A DNA stretch of 64,000 bases. Origin: Salinimicrobium sp963739625. Lineage in GTDB: Bacteria > Bacteroidota > Bacteroidia > Flavobacteriales > Flavobacteriaceae. Below, piece after piece: positions 17,832 to 27,570 of the stretch. Made by a program: the position numbers and the translations under genes. The DNA lies in the NCBI GenBank assembly GCA_963739625.1, contig CAVUAU010000011.1, forward strand, positions 310,001 to 374,000, written 5' to 3'. The notes under the pieces were generated by a model. That model did no database searches. It worked only from the letters and a program-made list of their open reading frames with translations, and was not told the DNA's origin. The stretch's first letter is position 1. Every line of letters begins with the position of its first letter.

Positions 17832-19373
17832 ATGAAACTATTTTCAAGTCTGTTTGATTTCAAACAAAAAGTAGATTACAAAACTGAAATTTTAGCCGGT
17901 CTTACCGTGGCCCTGGCACTTATTCCCGAGGCAGTGGCTTTTGCCATGATCGCGGGACTTTCGCCGCTTACCGGGCTTTATGCCGCTTTTGTGATGGGAT
18001 TGATCACCTCCATTTTTGGCGGGAGACCAGGAATGATCTCTGGAGCGACAGGAGCCGTAGCAGTTGTACTTGTTGCACTTGCGGCCTCCCATGGACCGCA
18101 GTATATTTTTGCCACGGTCGTGCTGGCAGGGTTGATACAGGTTCTCGCCGGGGTCTTAAAACTGGGGAAGCTCATTAGAATGGTCCCGCAGTCGGTAATC
18201 TTTGGCTTCGTAAATGGTCTTGCTATCATCATCTTTACTTCTCAACTCGACAATTTCAAAACCCTTAACGAGGCGGGAGAACTGGTTTGGATGACGGGGC
18301 AGAACCTTTACATTCTATTGGGCCTCGTGTTCACTACGATGCTAATTATTTGGGGTCTTCCAAAAATAACAAAGGCGTTTCCATCTTCTTTGGCCGCTAT
18401 CCTGGTGGTATTCGGCGTTGTTGTTTTCTTCGGAATAGACACCAAAACAGTTGGAGATCTGGCTTCCATTAAGGGAGGTTTTCCACCTTTTAACATTCCG
18501 CAGGTGCCGGTGAACTGGGAAACCCTGGCTCTAATTTTTCCCTATGCGGCTATCATGGCCGGGGTAGGACTTATTGAGTCTTTGCTAACCCTCAACATAG
18601 TCGATGAACTCACCGAGACCCGCGGAAGGGGAAATAAGGAATGTGTGGCCCAGGGTACCGCGAATATACTTTCAGGGTTCTTCTCGGGAATGGGAGGTTG
18701 TGCCATGATCGGCCAAAGTCTTATCAACGTATCCTCGGGGGCGAGAGCCCGTCTTTCAGGCATCGTTGCTGCGGTAATGTTGCTGGTTTTCATCATGTTT
18801 GCAGCAGACATTATAGAACTTTTGCCAATGGCAGCACTCACGGGAGTAATGATCATGGTAGCTATTGGTACCTTTGAGTGGGCGAGTTTGAGAACCTTCC
18901 GAAGAATGCCAAAGTCAGACGTGCTGGTGATGGTGCTTGTAACCCTAGTCACCATTTTGCTTCACAACCTGGCGCTTGCCGTTTTGGTGGGAGTGATCAT
19001 TTCGGCACTTGTTTTTGCGTGGGACAACGCCAAGCGAATTCGGGCAAGAAAATATATGGACGACAAGGGAGTGAAGCATTACGAGATCTATGGTCCTCTT
19101 TTCTTCGGAAGTGTGACTGCTTTCAATGAAAAATTTGATGTGCTTAACGATCCAGAAGAGGTGATCATTGATTTCTCTGAAAGCAGGGTAGTGGACATGT
19201 CGGGAATCGAGGCGCTTAATAAGCTTACCGAACGTTACCTGAAACAGGGCAAAAAATTGCATTTAAGACACCTTAGCCGTGACTGCCGCAATCTTCTGCA
19301 AAATGCAGATGAGATCATCGAAGTGAACATTCTGGAAGATCCCACCTGGAAGGTCGCGACAGACAAGGTGTAA
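17832..19373 (+). CDS. SulP family anion transporter with STAS domain
   Basis: A 513-residue inner-membrane protein. The family opening is intact: EILAGLTVALALIPEAVAFAMIAGLSPLTGLYAAF, then GGRPGMISGATGAVAVVL, which lines the anion site. About 12-14 membrane segments run to residue 395. A cytosolic STAS domain (VIDFSESRVVDMSGIEALNKL) closes the protein. It is likely a sulfate, bicarbonate or other anion symporter; bicarbonate or chloride cannot be separated from sulfate by sequence. It stands alone between glgA and glgP with its own promoter and terminator, so a glycogen role is not implied. Confidence 0.9.
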   Translation: MKLFSSLFDFKQKVDYKTEILAGLTVALALIPEAVAFAMIAGLSPLTGLYAAFVMGLITSIFGGRPGMISGATGAVAVVLVALAASHGPQYIFATVVLAGLIQVLAGVLKLGKLIRMVPQSVIFGFVNGLAIIIFTSQLDNFKTLNEAGELVWMTGQNLYILLGLVFTTMLIIWGLPKITKAFPSSLAAILVVFGVVVFFGIDTKTVGDLASIKGGFPPFNIPQVPVNWETLALIFPYAAIMAGVGLIESLLTLNIVDELTETRGRGNKECVAQGTANILSGFFSGMGGCAMIGQSLINVSSGARARLSGIVAAVMLLVFIMFAADIIELLPMAALTGVMIMVAIGTFEWASLRTFRRMPKSDVLVMVLVTLVTILLHNLALAVLVGVIISALVFAWDNAKRIRARKYMDDKGVKHYEIYGPLFFGSVTAFNEKFDVLNDPEEVIIDFSESRVVDMSGIEALNKLTERYLKQGKKLHLRHLSRDCRNLLQNADEIIEVNILEDPTWKVATDKV

Positions 19374-19417
19374 TCGATTCAGCTTTAAAATTTAAAAAAC
19401 CTGGTTCTTAAAATGGT

Positions 19418-19449
19418 AAAAATCCGGAGTCATCACTCCGGATTTTTTT
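19418..19449 (+). terminator. Rho-independent terminator after the SulP gene
   Basis: AATCCGGAGT (19421-19430) and ACTCCGGATT (19435-19444) form a perfect 10-bp stem with a 4-nt loop, followed by a T run. It is a strong terminator. Confidence 0.9.
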
Positions 19450-19527
19450 GATCCTGAAAGTTTCCTTAAAATCTGATTTTTAGCTGATTATTTTTAATTT
19501 TTTCATTACTTTCTGAAAAAATTGACT

Positions 19528-22020
19528 ATGAATACAAGGAACCGAAAGATCCTCAGTTACTTTTCATCCCAAAATTCAAATGACAGTTCAACCGGCTTCA
19601 GCAAAGAGGACATCAAAACGTCTTTTTTGGAGAACCTGTTCTACCGGCTTGGAAGATTACCGGCAGTTGCCACACAAAACGATCTTTACACCGCCCTTGC
19701 ACTTGTGGTGAGGGACAGGGTTTTTAGAAGATTTGTGAGAAGCACGGCCGAATTTGCCAGGCAGGATGCGAGAGCTGTCGCCTATCTCTCTGCAGAATAT
19801 CTTCCCGGGCCGCACCTTGGGAAGAACCTGCTTAACCTGGAGATCACCGAAAAGACAAAAGAAGCCCTGGCCGAACTCGAGCTTGATCTCGATGAACTGC
19901 TGGAAGAGGAGGTAGAGCCGGGTCTTGGAAATGGAGGCCTGGGAAGGTTGGCGTCCTGTTATTTGAGTTCCATGGCTACTTTAGGAATCCCTTCAATTGG
20001 CTACGGAATTAGATACGAATTCGGGATCTTTAATCAACAAATAAGGGATGGCTGGCAATCTGAAGAAACAGATAAATGGTTGCATTTTGGCAATCCCTGG
20101 GAAGTAGAACGACCCGAGATCACCTATGAGGTGATGTTTGGCGGAAGGACCCAACACGATTTTGATGAAAAAGGGAAACTGCAGGTAAAATGGATCCCAG
20201 ATTCTGAGGTCAAAGGTATGGCTTATGATACGCCCATTCTTGGGTATCGCAGCAATGGAATCATCATGAGGCTTTGGAAAGCCGAGGCCGTTGAATCATT
20301 TGATTTTGCAGCCTATAATGTGGGTGATTATTACCGTGCTGTAGAACGTAAAATGCGTTCAGAAAATATCACGAAAGTGCTTTACCCAAACGACGAGAAC
20401 CTTTCGGGGAAGGAACTTAGGTTAAAACAGCAGTATTTTTTCGTTACCTGTTCTCTTCAGGATATGTTAAGGCTACACCTGCTGCAGGGAAGAAGCCTCA
20501 ATAAATTCCATGAGAAGTTTAGTGTGCAGTTGAATGATACTCACCCTTCTATTGGGGTGGCAGAGCTTATGCGGCTTTTAGTAGATGAGCACCTTATGGA
20601 ATGGGATGACGCATGGCATGTCACCAAAAATACCTTTGCATATACCAACCACACCTTGCTGCCCGAAGCGCTTGAAAAATGGTCGGTGAGTCTTTTAGGA
20701 AAAGTCTTGCCAAGACATCTGGAGATCATTTATGAGATCAACAGCCGGTTTTTGGAAGAACTGCGACAACATAATTTTAGTGGTGATAGAATCGCACGTA
20801 TGTCCCTTATTGATGATCACGGGGAACCTTCCGTTAGAATGGCACATCTTGCCACTGTTGGCAGCTATAAGGTCAACGGCGTTTCAGAATTGCATTCCCG
20901 GCTTCTCAAGAAGCAGGTACTCAACGATTTTGCCGGACTGTGGCCAGATAAATTCACCAATGTTACTAACGGGGTTTCATACCGCAGGTTCCTTGCAGTG
21001 AGTAATCCTAATCTTGCCGCGCTCATCACCAAAAAGATTGGTGATGAATGGCTGTCCAATCTTAAGACCCTTCACAAGCTGGAAAATTTCGCCGATGATC
21101 CCGGTTTTCAACAGGAATGGATGGAGGTAAAATTAAAGAACAAACAAAGACTCGTAAATCTAATCGAAGCGCGCACCGGCGTGAAAGTAGATCCGAAAAT
21201 GATGTTTGACGTGCATGTTAAGCGAATTCACGAGTACAAACGACAGCATTTAAAACTGCTGCATATTTTGAGCCTTTACCTTAGGATCAAGAAAGGCGAA
21301 GGGGGGAACATCGCTCCAACAGCATTTATTTTTGCAGGAAAAGCCGCCCCTGGTTACTTCATGGCAAAATTGATCATTAAGTTGATAACCTCTGTAGCAG
21401 ACCTGGTCAACAACGATTCTGAAGTCAATGAACACCTGAAAGTGGTGTTCCTGCCTAACTTTAGTGTTAAGCAGGCGCAGCAGGTATATCCTGCAGCCGA
21501 TCTTTCTGAGCAGATCTCCCTTGCAGGGAAAGAAGCATCGGGTACGGGGAACATGAAATTCGCCCTTAACGGCGCTCTTACCGTAGGTACCCTTGATGGG
21601 GCCAACGTTGAGATAAGAGAAGAAGTGGGAGATGAAAACTTTTTCCTCTTTGGGCTCAATACAGAGGAGGTGCAGAGAACAAGGGAGGAAGGCTATCATC
21701 CCTACAGGATCTATGAACAGAATGAGGAGCTAAAAAAGGTACTTGATCTGCTTATTTCAGGAGAACTTTCCCATGGAGACAGGGACCTCTTTAGGCCGGT
21801 TTTTAATAATCTCGTGCAACAGGATCCTTACCTGTTGTTAAAAGATTACCAGGCGTACATTGATTGCCAGAAACGTATCAATGATGAATGGCAGGAATCG
21901 GCGAAATGGGCGAGGAAATCCATACTCAATGTGGCCAACATGGGGAAATTTTCCTCAGATAGGTCTATTCAAGACTACTGTGAAAATATCTGGAAGATAC
22001 AGCCGGTGAGAGTAAAGTAA
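19528..22020 (+). CDS. glgP: Glycogen/starch/alpha-glucan phosphorylase
   Basis: An 830-residue GT35 enzyme, full length for the family. The ATG at 19528 is preferred to the TTG two codons earlier. The substrate and phosphate region AYLSAEYLPGPHLGKNL and EPGLGNGGLGRLASCYL are present. The pyridoxal-phosphate lysine is in EASGTGNMKFALNGALTVGT (Lys at about residue 676), followed by LDGANVEI. It releases glucose-1-phosphate from glycogen, the reverse branch to GlgA upstream. It has its own terminator upstream and downstream, so it is monocistronic. No frameshift is seen. Confidence 0.95.
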   Translation: MNTRNRKILSYFSSQNSNDSSTGFSKEDIKTSFLENLFYRLGRLPAVATQNDLYTALALVVRDRVFRRFVRSTAEFARQDARAVAYLSAEYLPGPHLGKNLLNLEITEKTKEALAELELDLDELLEEEVEPGLGNGGLGRLASCYLSSMATLGIPSIGYGIRYEFGIFNQQIRDGWQSEETDKWLHFGNPWEVERPEITYEVMFGGRTQHDFDEKGKLQVKWIPDSEVKGMAYDTPILGYRSNGIIMRLWKAEAVESFDFAAYNVGDYYRAVERKMRSENITKVLYPNDENLSGKELRLKQQYFFVTCSLQDMLRLHLLQGRSLNKFHEKFSVQLNDTHPSIGVAELMRLLVDEHLMEWDDAWHVTKNTFAYTNHTLLPEALEKWSVSLLGKVLPRHLEIIYEINSRFLEELRQHNFSGDRIARMSLIDDHGEPSVRMAHLATVGSYKVNGVSELHSRLLKKQVLNDFAGLWPDKFTNVTNGVSYRRFLAVSNPNLAALITKKIGDEWLSNLKTLHKLENFADDPGFQQEWMEVKLKNKQRLVNLIEARTGVKVDPKMMFDVHVKRIHEYKRQHLKLLHILSLYLRIKKGEGGNIAPTAFIFAGKAAPGYFMAKLIIKLITSVADLVNNDSEVNEHLKVVFLPNFSVKQAQQVYPAADLSEQISLAGKEASGTGNMKFALNGALTVGTLDGANVEIREEVGDENFFLFGLNTEEVQRTREEGYHPYRIYEQNEELKKVLDLLISGELSHGDRDLFRPVFNNLVQQDPYLLLKDYQAYIDCQKRINDEWQESAKWARKSILNVANMGKFSSDRSIQDYCENIWKIQPVRVK

Positions 22021-22025
22021 TGAGG

Positions 22026-22055
22026 CAGGTCCAAAAATGTCATTTTTGAACACTC
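22026..22055. terminator. Bidirectional hairpin between convergent glgP and HD genes
   Basis: CAAAAATGTCATTTTTG is a near-perfect inverted repeat at about 22032-22048, with extended partial pairing outward. It lies in the 49-bp gap between the glgP stop and the convergent HD gene's stop, and belongs to the recurring hairpin family. Confidence 0.55.
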
Positions 22056-22069
22056 TGTGTAGCCTGTAT

Positions 22070-22657
22070 TTACCTCTCCTCACTGTTCTCTATTACTTTC
22101 TCCAGGTTGAGAAGCTTATCCGGCTCTCTAAACTGACGGCAGTAAGAGGTATGGTAGTGATGATTTGAAATGAAATTCACCTGTATCTCATTCCATTGCT
22201 CAATATCGAGGTCCGGCTGAAAGTGCTTCATTTCGTGGTAAAGCTTATTGCTGAAGTCATCGAATTTTTCAGTACCAAGATACTCCAGGTCGGCATCTGC
22301 CAGGATCTCCTGCAGGCGGTTTTTCGGGCGCTGCGGAATTTTGGTAGCCAGGATCATTCCGCAGATCATTTTAACATCATCAGGTGTGAAGCCAAACTCC
22401 GGAAGTTCGCGGGTAGCCATCTCGCAGCCAAGTGCTTCGTGGTTTTCCCGTTGTATGATAAAACCGGTGTCATGGTAAAGCGCAGCGACCTTTAACAACA
22501 GGAGTTCTTTTTCACTCACCACTTCCTTACCGGCAATATGTATGACTTTTTCAAGTACATGCCGGGTATGTTCCACGCTGTGATACTTAAGATAAGGCGG
22601 GAGTTCCCTCTCCAGTTTTTGAAGGACGTGGAGCTGTATTTTTTCGTAGTCAACCAT
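22070..22657 (-). CDS. HD-domain phosphohydrolase
   Basis: The start at 22657 (MVDYEKIQLH) gives 195 residues and an 8-bp overlap with the upstream YitT gene; a start 10 codons earlier is possible. The metal-binding HD motif is complete: YHSVEHTRHV (His26, His30) and ALYHDTGF (His62-Asp63), with a later conserved acidic site ILADADLEYLG. The first segment resembles the YHNxxHxxDV signature of cyclic-nucleotide phosphodiesterases. Because the operon also holds an adenylate cyclase, hydrolysis of cAMP or a related nucleotide is an attractive but unproven role. Other HD proteins cleave dNTPs, (p)ppGpp or other phosphates. Confidence 0.82.
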   Translation of the reverse strand: MVDYEKIQLHVLQKLERELPPYLKYHSVEHTRHVLEKVIHIAGKEVVSEKELLLLKVAALYHDTGFIIQRENHEALGCEMATRELPEFGFTPDDVKMICGMILATKIPQRPKNRLQEILADADLEYLGTEKFDDFSNKLYHEMKHFQPDLDIEQWNEIQVNFISNHHYHTSYCRQFREPDKLLNLEKVIENSEER

Positions 22658-23546
22658 GTATCTTGTCTTGAGCTGTGTGTTTACCAATTCCGCCTCTCAC
22701 TTCTTTGATCCTTTGGACAAAGAAAAAGGCATTTGGGTCAATTTCCAAAGCGGCTTCCTTTATACGGTGAATCTCGAGCCGGGTCACAATTGTCATCACA
22801 ATATCGCAGTCATGCCTCACCAGATAGGAGCCGGGTAAATATCCTCTTTCCCCCTTGTACACCGTAATGGCCTTTCCAAGATCGTTGACAATAAGTGATT
22901 TTACCTCGTCACAATTCTTCGAAATAATGGAAAGTGCCGTAAATTCCTCAAATCCGTCAACCACGTAGTCTGATGTTTTCATGGCTGTGAAATAGACCAG
23001 AAAAGAATACATGGCTGTTTCTACTCCAAATACAAAAGCTGCGCCAATATAAATAAGGGCATTAAAAGCAAGGATGATCTCGCCGGTTGTAAAACCGGAA
23101 TTTCTTACTGTATAAAAAGCCATGATTTCCAGCCCATCGAGCACTCCACCACCTTTGATGACCAATCCAATTCCAAGGCCGATAAAAAAGCCGCCAAAGA
23201 CAGCAATAAGTACTTTATCCTCGGTAACCGGAGGGATCTGGATAAAATGCATCAGGATGGTAAGAAAAATAATATAAATGAGCGCTCGTACAGCAAAGGT
23301 CTTTCCTATTCTTTTATAACCCAGGAAGAGGAACGGCAGGTTAAAAATGATCAAAAGAATGGTAAAGGGAATATTCAGAATCTCTTCTAACACAATAGAA
23401 ATACCGGTGATCCCACCATCCAGGAAGTGGTTTGGCAACATGAAACCTTCCAGGGCAATCATGGCCGAGAGTACCCCACATACAGAATAAACTATAGAGG
23501 TAAAAGAAAAAATTGACCGCCAGTTTATACTGTCAGTTTTATTCAT
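22650..23546 (-). CDS. YitT family membrane protein (DUF161/DUF2179)
   Basis: A 298-residue integral membrane protein with five to six helices in the N-terminal 190 residues, including the family motifs GFMLPNHFLDGGITGISIVL and FFIGLGIGLVIKGGGVLDGLE. A C-terminal DUF2179 cytosolic domain follows (TALSIISKNCDEVKSLIVND to VRGGIG), thought to bind a ligand. The function is unknown; an ion or small-molecule transport role has been proposed for the family. It starts 14 bp after the receiver-cyclase gene and overlaps the HD gene, so it is inside a four-gene signalling operon. Confidence 0.88.
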   Translation of the reverse strand: MNKTDSINWRSIFSFTSIVYSVCGVLSAMIALEGFMLPNHFLDGGITGISIVLEEILNIPFTILLIIFNLPFLFLGYKRIGKTFAVRALIYIIFLTILMHFIQIPPVTEDKVLIAVFGGFFIGLGIGLVIKGGGVLDGLEIMAFYTVRNSGFTTGEIILAFNALIYIGAAFVFGVETAMYSFLVYFTAMKTSDYVVDGFEEFTALSIISKNCDEVKSLIVNDLGKAITVYKGERGYLPGSYLVRHDCDIVMTIVTRLEIHRIKEAALEIDPNAFFFVQRIKEVRGGIGKHTAQDKIHG

Positions 23547-23560
23547 AATGACATTTATTT

Positions 23561-24604
23561 TTATTCGTCCAGTACTTCATAAACCAGTAATGGTTCTTTT
23601 TTATTTCTAAGGGGAATATTGCCAATTTCTTTGCAGTTGAAGCTACCTGCCAACTTTTGAAAACACGGGCCGGTAATGAGGATCTGGTCTTTTGAAGCCA
23701 CAGACTGCAGCCTTGATGCCACATTCACAATGTCTCCCACCACCGTATAATCCAGTCTGCGAAGGGTGTGTGATCCAATGTTTCCTGATATCATTTCCCC
23801 GCTGTTGATCCCAATAGAAATGTTGGGTCTAAAATTTTCTTCGGGTATTTTTTCCTGTTGGCTCTTTAGGCTTTTCCTTATCGCCAGACAGGATTTGACT
23901 GTTCGTTTAAGATGATCCTGTCCCATGAAAACAGCCATGACACAGTCTCCCATGAATTTATCAACGATGCCTTCATTGTTGATGATCTCTTTGACCATAA
24001 CATCAAAGTAACTATTGAGCAGGTTAACTACCACATCTGGAGGCTGGGTTTCACTAATCTTTGTAAACTCTACAATATCTATAAAAGCAACAGTAGCTTC
24101 TACAGTTTCATTCTCAAGAAAGCTGTTGTTAACGCCTTTATTTTCCATGAACCTGAGCACGGTCTCGTCAACATACATCTTAAGGATGTTGTTCTGTCTT
24201 ACAGCTTTAATGGTATCCTTGATTTGTTTCACATGTTCCAAAGTGCGGTCAATGGTAATTTCAAGATCTTTAAAATCTACCGGCTTGGTCACAAAGTCGA
24301 AGGCGCCCCTGTTCATAGCGACGCGAATATTTTCCATGTCTCCATAGGCCGATACTATTATAGCTTTAAGAAGACCGTTAGTATCTTTGATCTTTGACAG
24401 TAAGGTGAGACCATCCATTTCGGGCATATTGATGTCGCTGAGCACAAGATCCACATCCGGATTACGCTCCAGCTGTTCCAGGGCTTCCCTGCCATTCATT
24501 GCAAAAATGAACTCATAGTCTTTCTGCCTGATCTTCTGCCGAAATTTTTGCTGGATCAGGATCTGCAGGTCGGCCTCGTCATCCACAACTAAAATTTTCG
24601 CCAT
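23561..24604 (-). CDS. Response regulator with class III adenylate cyclase output
   Basis: A 347-residue protein. The receiver domain (1-125) has the acidic pair in LVVDDEADL, phosphoacceptor Asp57 in LVLSDINMPEMDG and the conserved Lys107 in FVTKPVDF. A helical linker (about 126-165) leads to a class III cyclase domain: metal Asp in AFIDIVEFTKIS and KFMGDCVMAVF, base-selecting Lys in the latter, DYTVVGDIVNVASR with the transition-state Asn/Arg. The Lys/Thr pair points to ATP, giving cAMP. The upstream kinase (56 bp away) should phosphorylate Asp57 and control cyclase activity. The receiver is a close sibling of the lone receiver at 31037. Confidence 0.9.
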   Translation of the reverse strand: MAKILVVDDEADLQILIQQKFRQKIRQKDYEFIFAMNGREALEQLERNPDVDLVLSDINMPEMDGLTLLSKIKDTNGLLKAIIVSAYGDMENIRVAMNRGAFDFVTKPVDFKDLEITIDRTLEHVKQIKDTIKAVRQNNILKMYVDETVLRFMENKGVNNSFLENETVEATVAFIDIVEFTKISETQPPDVVVNLLNSYFDVMVKEIINNEGIVDKFMGDCVMAVFMGQDHLKRTVKSCLAIRKSLKSQQEKIPEENFRPNISIGINSGEMISGNIGSHTLRRLDYTVVGDIVNVASRLQSVASKDQILITGPCFQKLAGSFNCKEIGNIPLRNKKEPLLVYEVLDE

Positions 24605-24660
24605 AAAAGGATCTTTTATACAATTACATTCATCTTTTCCAGGGCTGCAGCATGGGTTTT

Positions 24661-25908
24661 CTACAGCTTCTTCTCGTTTGATATTGGCAGGGATATATCG
24701 AATCTGGTAAATACGTTCTCTTTGGTGCTTATATTGATACGACCATTGTGGTCTTTTACGATACCCTGAGTAATGCTCAATCCTAAACCTGTTCCTTCTT
24801 TCGCCCTTTTAGTAGTGAAAAAAGGCATCATCAATTTGTCCTTTATTTCTTTGGGAACACCGGGACCGTTATCTTCAATACGAATGTTGACAGAGTCGTT
24901 CTTTTGTTTGGTGCTCACTTTTAACCGCGGCATGTATTTTTCCATGTCCGGGCTCGAAGATTCTCCTGCCAGGGCCAGTCTTGAACTTTCTTCCATCATC
25001 AATTTATCTCTCATTGCATCATACGCGTTGTTGCAAAGATTGAGGATTACCCTGCTAAAATCTTCCGGATTCAGCCGTACAAGTTCAATATTCTCATCGA
25101 GGTCCAGTTGAATATCGACATTAATGGGATGCCTGTTAGCCCTCATTCCGTGGAACGAAAGATTTACATATTCCTTTATTAGTGCATTGAGATCTGTTAG
25201 TTCCTTGTTACCGCTTTCTCCTCTTGAATGCATCAACATTGATCTCACAATGCGATCAACCCTGCAACTATGGTCGTGTATTCTGTCCAGGTTCATTTGT
25301 ACGTCCTGTAGCAGGGCCAAAGTATCTTCAGAAACAGCGTCTTTTTCCATCTGTTCCATATTCTCAAGGATCTCGGCTATATACTCTTTGCTTAATTCGG
25401 AAAAGTTGTTGATGAAATTAAGCGGATTCTTGATTTCGTGTGCAATACCCGCCGCCAGCTGGCCTAAACTCGCTAATTTTTCCTGATGCAGCAGTTGACT
25501 CTGGATCTTCTTGACGAGGTCGCGCGACTGCTTTAGGGATGCCGCTTTTGTAGTAAGGGATTTTTCCAGCTCCTCAGTTTTTTTTCTGAAAGTGCCCGAA
25601 TTATCAGTTTGCGGAAACCAGGTCTTATGCACCTGCTGCCACTCATCATTTATCCATTTTAATACGATCACACTTCTTACAACTACCGTATCTTGAGAAG
25701 CGGGTACAATCTTCCATTCATCAATGAAAAGCACAGAGGAATCCCGGTCTGAAAATTCCCTCCTTATCTCCTCCACCTCAAATTTCTCAGTCTTCTTTTC
25801 TTTTGACAGCTGTGATGCAGATATCCTCTCATCTCTCCATTCCTTCTGAAGTTGAGTAAGGACAGAATCATGTGAAAAATTCAACTTTTGCAGCTTTTCA
25901 TTTTCCAT
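24661..25908 (-). CDS. Cytosolic sensor histidine kinase
   Basis: A 415-residue kinase with no transmembrane helix. The N-terminal 110 residues hold a compact alpha/beta domain (VLFIDEWKIVPASQDTVVVR, VIVLKWINDEWQQVHKTWF) resembling a SnoaL-like fold, only tentatively. A coiled coil (KTEELEKSLTTKAASLKQSR) leads to the H-box LAAGIAHEIKNPLNFINNFS, the N-box LNLCNNAYDAM, G1 DNGPGVP, F MPFFTTK and G2 GTGLGLSITQG. It has no receiver of its own, so it presumably donates phosphate to the receiver-cyclase 56 bp downstream. Its catalytic core is strikingly like that of the propeller kinase at 27571. Confidence 0.9.
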   Translation of the reverse strand: MENEKLQKLNFSHDSVLTQLQKEWRDERISASQLSKEKKTEKFEVEEIRREFSDRDSSVLFIDEWKIVPASQDTVVVRSVIVLKWINDEWQQVHKTWFPQTDNSGTFRKKTEELEKSLTTKAASLKQSRDLVKKIQSQLLHQEKLASLGQLAAGIAHEIKNPLNFINNFSELSKEYIAEILENMEQMEKDAVSEDTLALLQDVQMNLDRIHDHSCRVDRIVRSMLMHSRGESGNKELTDLNALIKEYVNLSFHGMRANRHPINVDIQLDLDENIELVRLNPEDFSRVILNLCNNAYDAMRDKLMMEESSRLALAGESSSPDMEKYMPRLKVSTKQKNDSVNIRIEDNGPGVPKEIKDKLMMPFFTTKRAKEGTGLGLSITQGIVKDHNGRINISTKENVFTRFDISLPISNEKKL

Positions 25909-26218
25909 TGGTGACCACTTTGTGGGAATTAAGATAGTAAATAAAAAGCTTTGTTTCTAAAGAATTAATGGAGTACCCTGCACAGTCTTAGTAAATTACA
26001 GGTTTTTTGTGCAGGTTGTATATTTTACCCTGTAGTCCATAAGATTAGTTACCTAAATTATGAGGCTACTAAAATTTTCTGTAAAAAAAATTCTTATCTT
26101 GCTTCTCTTAAGTACTGATAATAAGTTAATTAGTTTTAGAAGAGCACCTCTATTCCCCCGGTCTGCTTCTTTTTCCCTTTCCCCCGGAGTTCAAGTATCA
26201 ATTTAATCCTTTTGCGCA
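25909..26218. other. Divergent intergenic region between two signalling operons
   Basis: A 310-bp A/T-rich region separates the outward-facing kinase and lipoprotein genes and must hold the promoters of both. A near-consensus -7 box (TAGTTTTA, one mismatch) lies at 26131-26138 on the plus strand. No convincing small gene, hairpin or full -33/-7 pair was found. Confidence 0.5.
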
Positions 26219-27547
26219 ATGAAAAAATTATATCTATTCGGTGTATTACTGGTTTCGGGAATCTTATTACAGAGTTGTGAAGTTGAAGAATTAACCAATG
26301 AAGATGCGTTTGATGCCAATGCTGTTGAAGTAGCTCCATCTATTTCTGTTCAGGAAATGGCTTCCTGGGATATCTTCTTTGTAGAAAATGCTGTTCCTGT
26401 CAATGACTACATGGTCGTCTTTAACGGTAGCACTAAAGAAGTGATCAATGGCGTCACCTACACGACCTTCACCTACACCGTTGGTGGTACAGGCGTGACC
26501 GCCCAGTTGGACAGCTTTTATCTTGAGGTACCCGCCTGTGCAGCCGATCTTTCGTCCTGGACTCCAAGCCAGTCTGCCAAATATGAGGGCAACAGGCTAA
26601 AATGGAACAGTTCGATCTCCAAAGACGGTTCGCAGGAGTTTTCAATGACCTACCGGGGAGATGTGGATTTTGGTATTATTGAAGCCATTGTTGTACGGGG
26701 AGGAGTAGAATATGCGGCAGATGTAATAGGTCCCTGTGCAGGCGCTTACAACCTTACAGGCTCTGTTTTTGTTGATGCCAACGAAGATGGAACAAGGCAA
26801 CAGGCCGAACTGGGATTGGCAGGATTCACCGTAGCTCTTACCCAACAAAATAACAACGCCGAAGTCGTTACAGATGCCGACGGATCCTATTCATTTAGAG
26901 TCATCCCCGGCGACTATACAGTTTCCATAGGGAACAACCCTCTCGGGAATGAGTATTACACCCTTAACTCCCCCTCTGAAATACCACTAGCCGTTCCCGA
27001 TGATCTCGAGGCTGATTTTGCTTTTAAAGCTCTCGCCTCCAAAATGACACAGGATTTTAATGATAAGGTCATTCTGCTCAATACCATTTCTGCCAAAGAA
27101 TGGGAGCAACAAATAAGAAGGGCAGGTAAAAAGAATGGAATTTTTAGCAAAGCTGAAATTAATCAATTGTTGATAGAAGTTGAAGATCTGTTGTTACAGG
27201 ATCCTTATCCTTTCAACTTAGGGAGTAATCGTGTAAATGTGGCTTTAGAAATTCTAGGAAAACCTATCCAGACAGATGAAGATCTATTCCTTCAGCAATT
27301 GCTTGCGGCAGAACTTAACTACTTAAGTGGAAGAGGAGCATATTACTATGCAGCGGACGGCAGTATTGTCCTGATGGAAGATTTCAACCTGACATTGTTG
27401 AAATACGCCGAAGCACAAGCCCTTGGAGAACCGACTGTTAGTGCCCAGTTGTTTAGTGCAACGGCTGTTTCTTCCAGTTCCTTAAAATTAAGTAGTACGA
27501 GCACTCTTCTTTCTTCTTTTAACGATAACGGTTCGGGAGGACTATAG
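26219..27547 (+). CDS. Lipoprotein with SdrD_B/Cna-B-like domain
   Basis: A 442-residue lipoprotein; the signal ends GILLQSC with Cys20 as lipidation site. After an Asp/Glu-rich linker comes a beta domain with cysteines in LEVPACAADLSSW and VIGPCAGAYN. Then follows a clear SdrD_B/Cna-B-type beta-sandwich (TGSVFVDANEDGTRQQAELG, then LAGFTVALT and DADGSYSFRVIPGDYTVSI). The last 180 residues are helical and unrecognised, ending in a Ser-rich tail. It starts the operon with the propeller kinase (23 bp apart), so it may present a ligand to, or shield, that kinase's periplasmic sensor. This partnership is inference; the fold is well supported only for the SdrD_B part. Confidence 0.78.
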   Translation: MKKLYLFGVLLVSGILLQSCEVEELTNEDAFDANAVEVAPSISVQEMASWDIFFVENAVPVNDYMVVFNGSTKEVINGVTYTTFTYTVGGTGVTAQLDSFYLEVPACAADLSSWTPSQSAKYEGNRLKWNSSISKDGSQEFSMTYRGDVDFGIIEAIVVRGGVEYAADVIGPCAGAYNLTGSVFVDANEDGTRQQAELGLAGFTVALTQQNNNAEVVTDADGSYSFRVIPGDYTVSIGNNPLGNEYYTLNSPSEIPLAVPDDLEADFAFKALASKMTQDFNDKVILLNTISAKEWEQQIRRAGKKNGIFSKAEINQLLIEVEDLLLQDPYPFNLGSNRVNVALEILGKPIQTDEDLFLQQLLAAELNYLSGRGAYYYAADGSIVLMEDFNLTLLKYAEAQALGEPTVSAQLFSATAVSSSSLKLSSTSTLLSSFNDNGSGGL

Positions 27548-27570
27548 AAGTATTTAAACCACCGGAATTT

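Noticed and set aside
18542..18955. 137-codon frame opposite the SulP gene
   Set aside because: Shadow of a conserved transporter; the composition is that of a complementary strand of hydrophobic codons.
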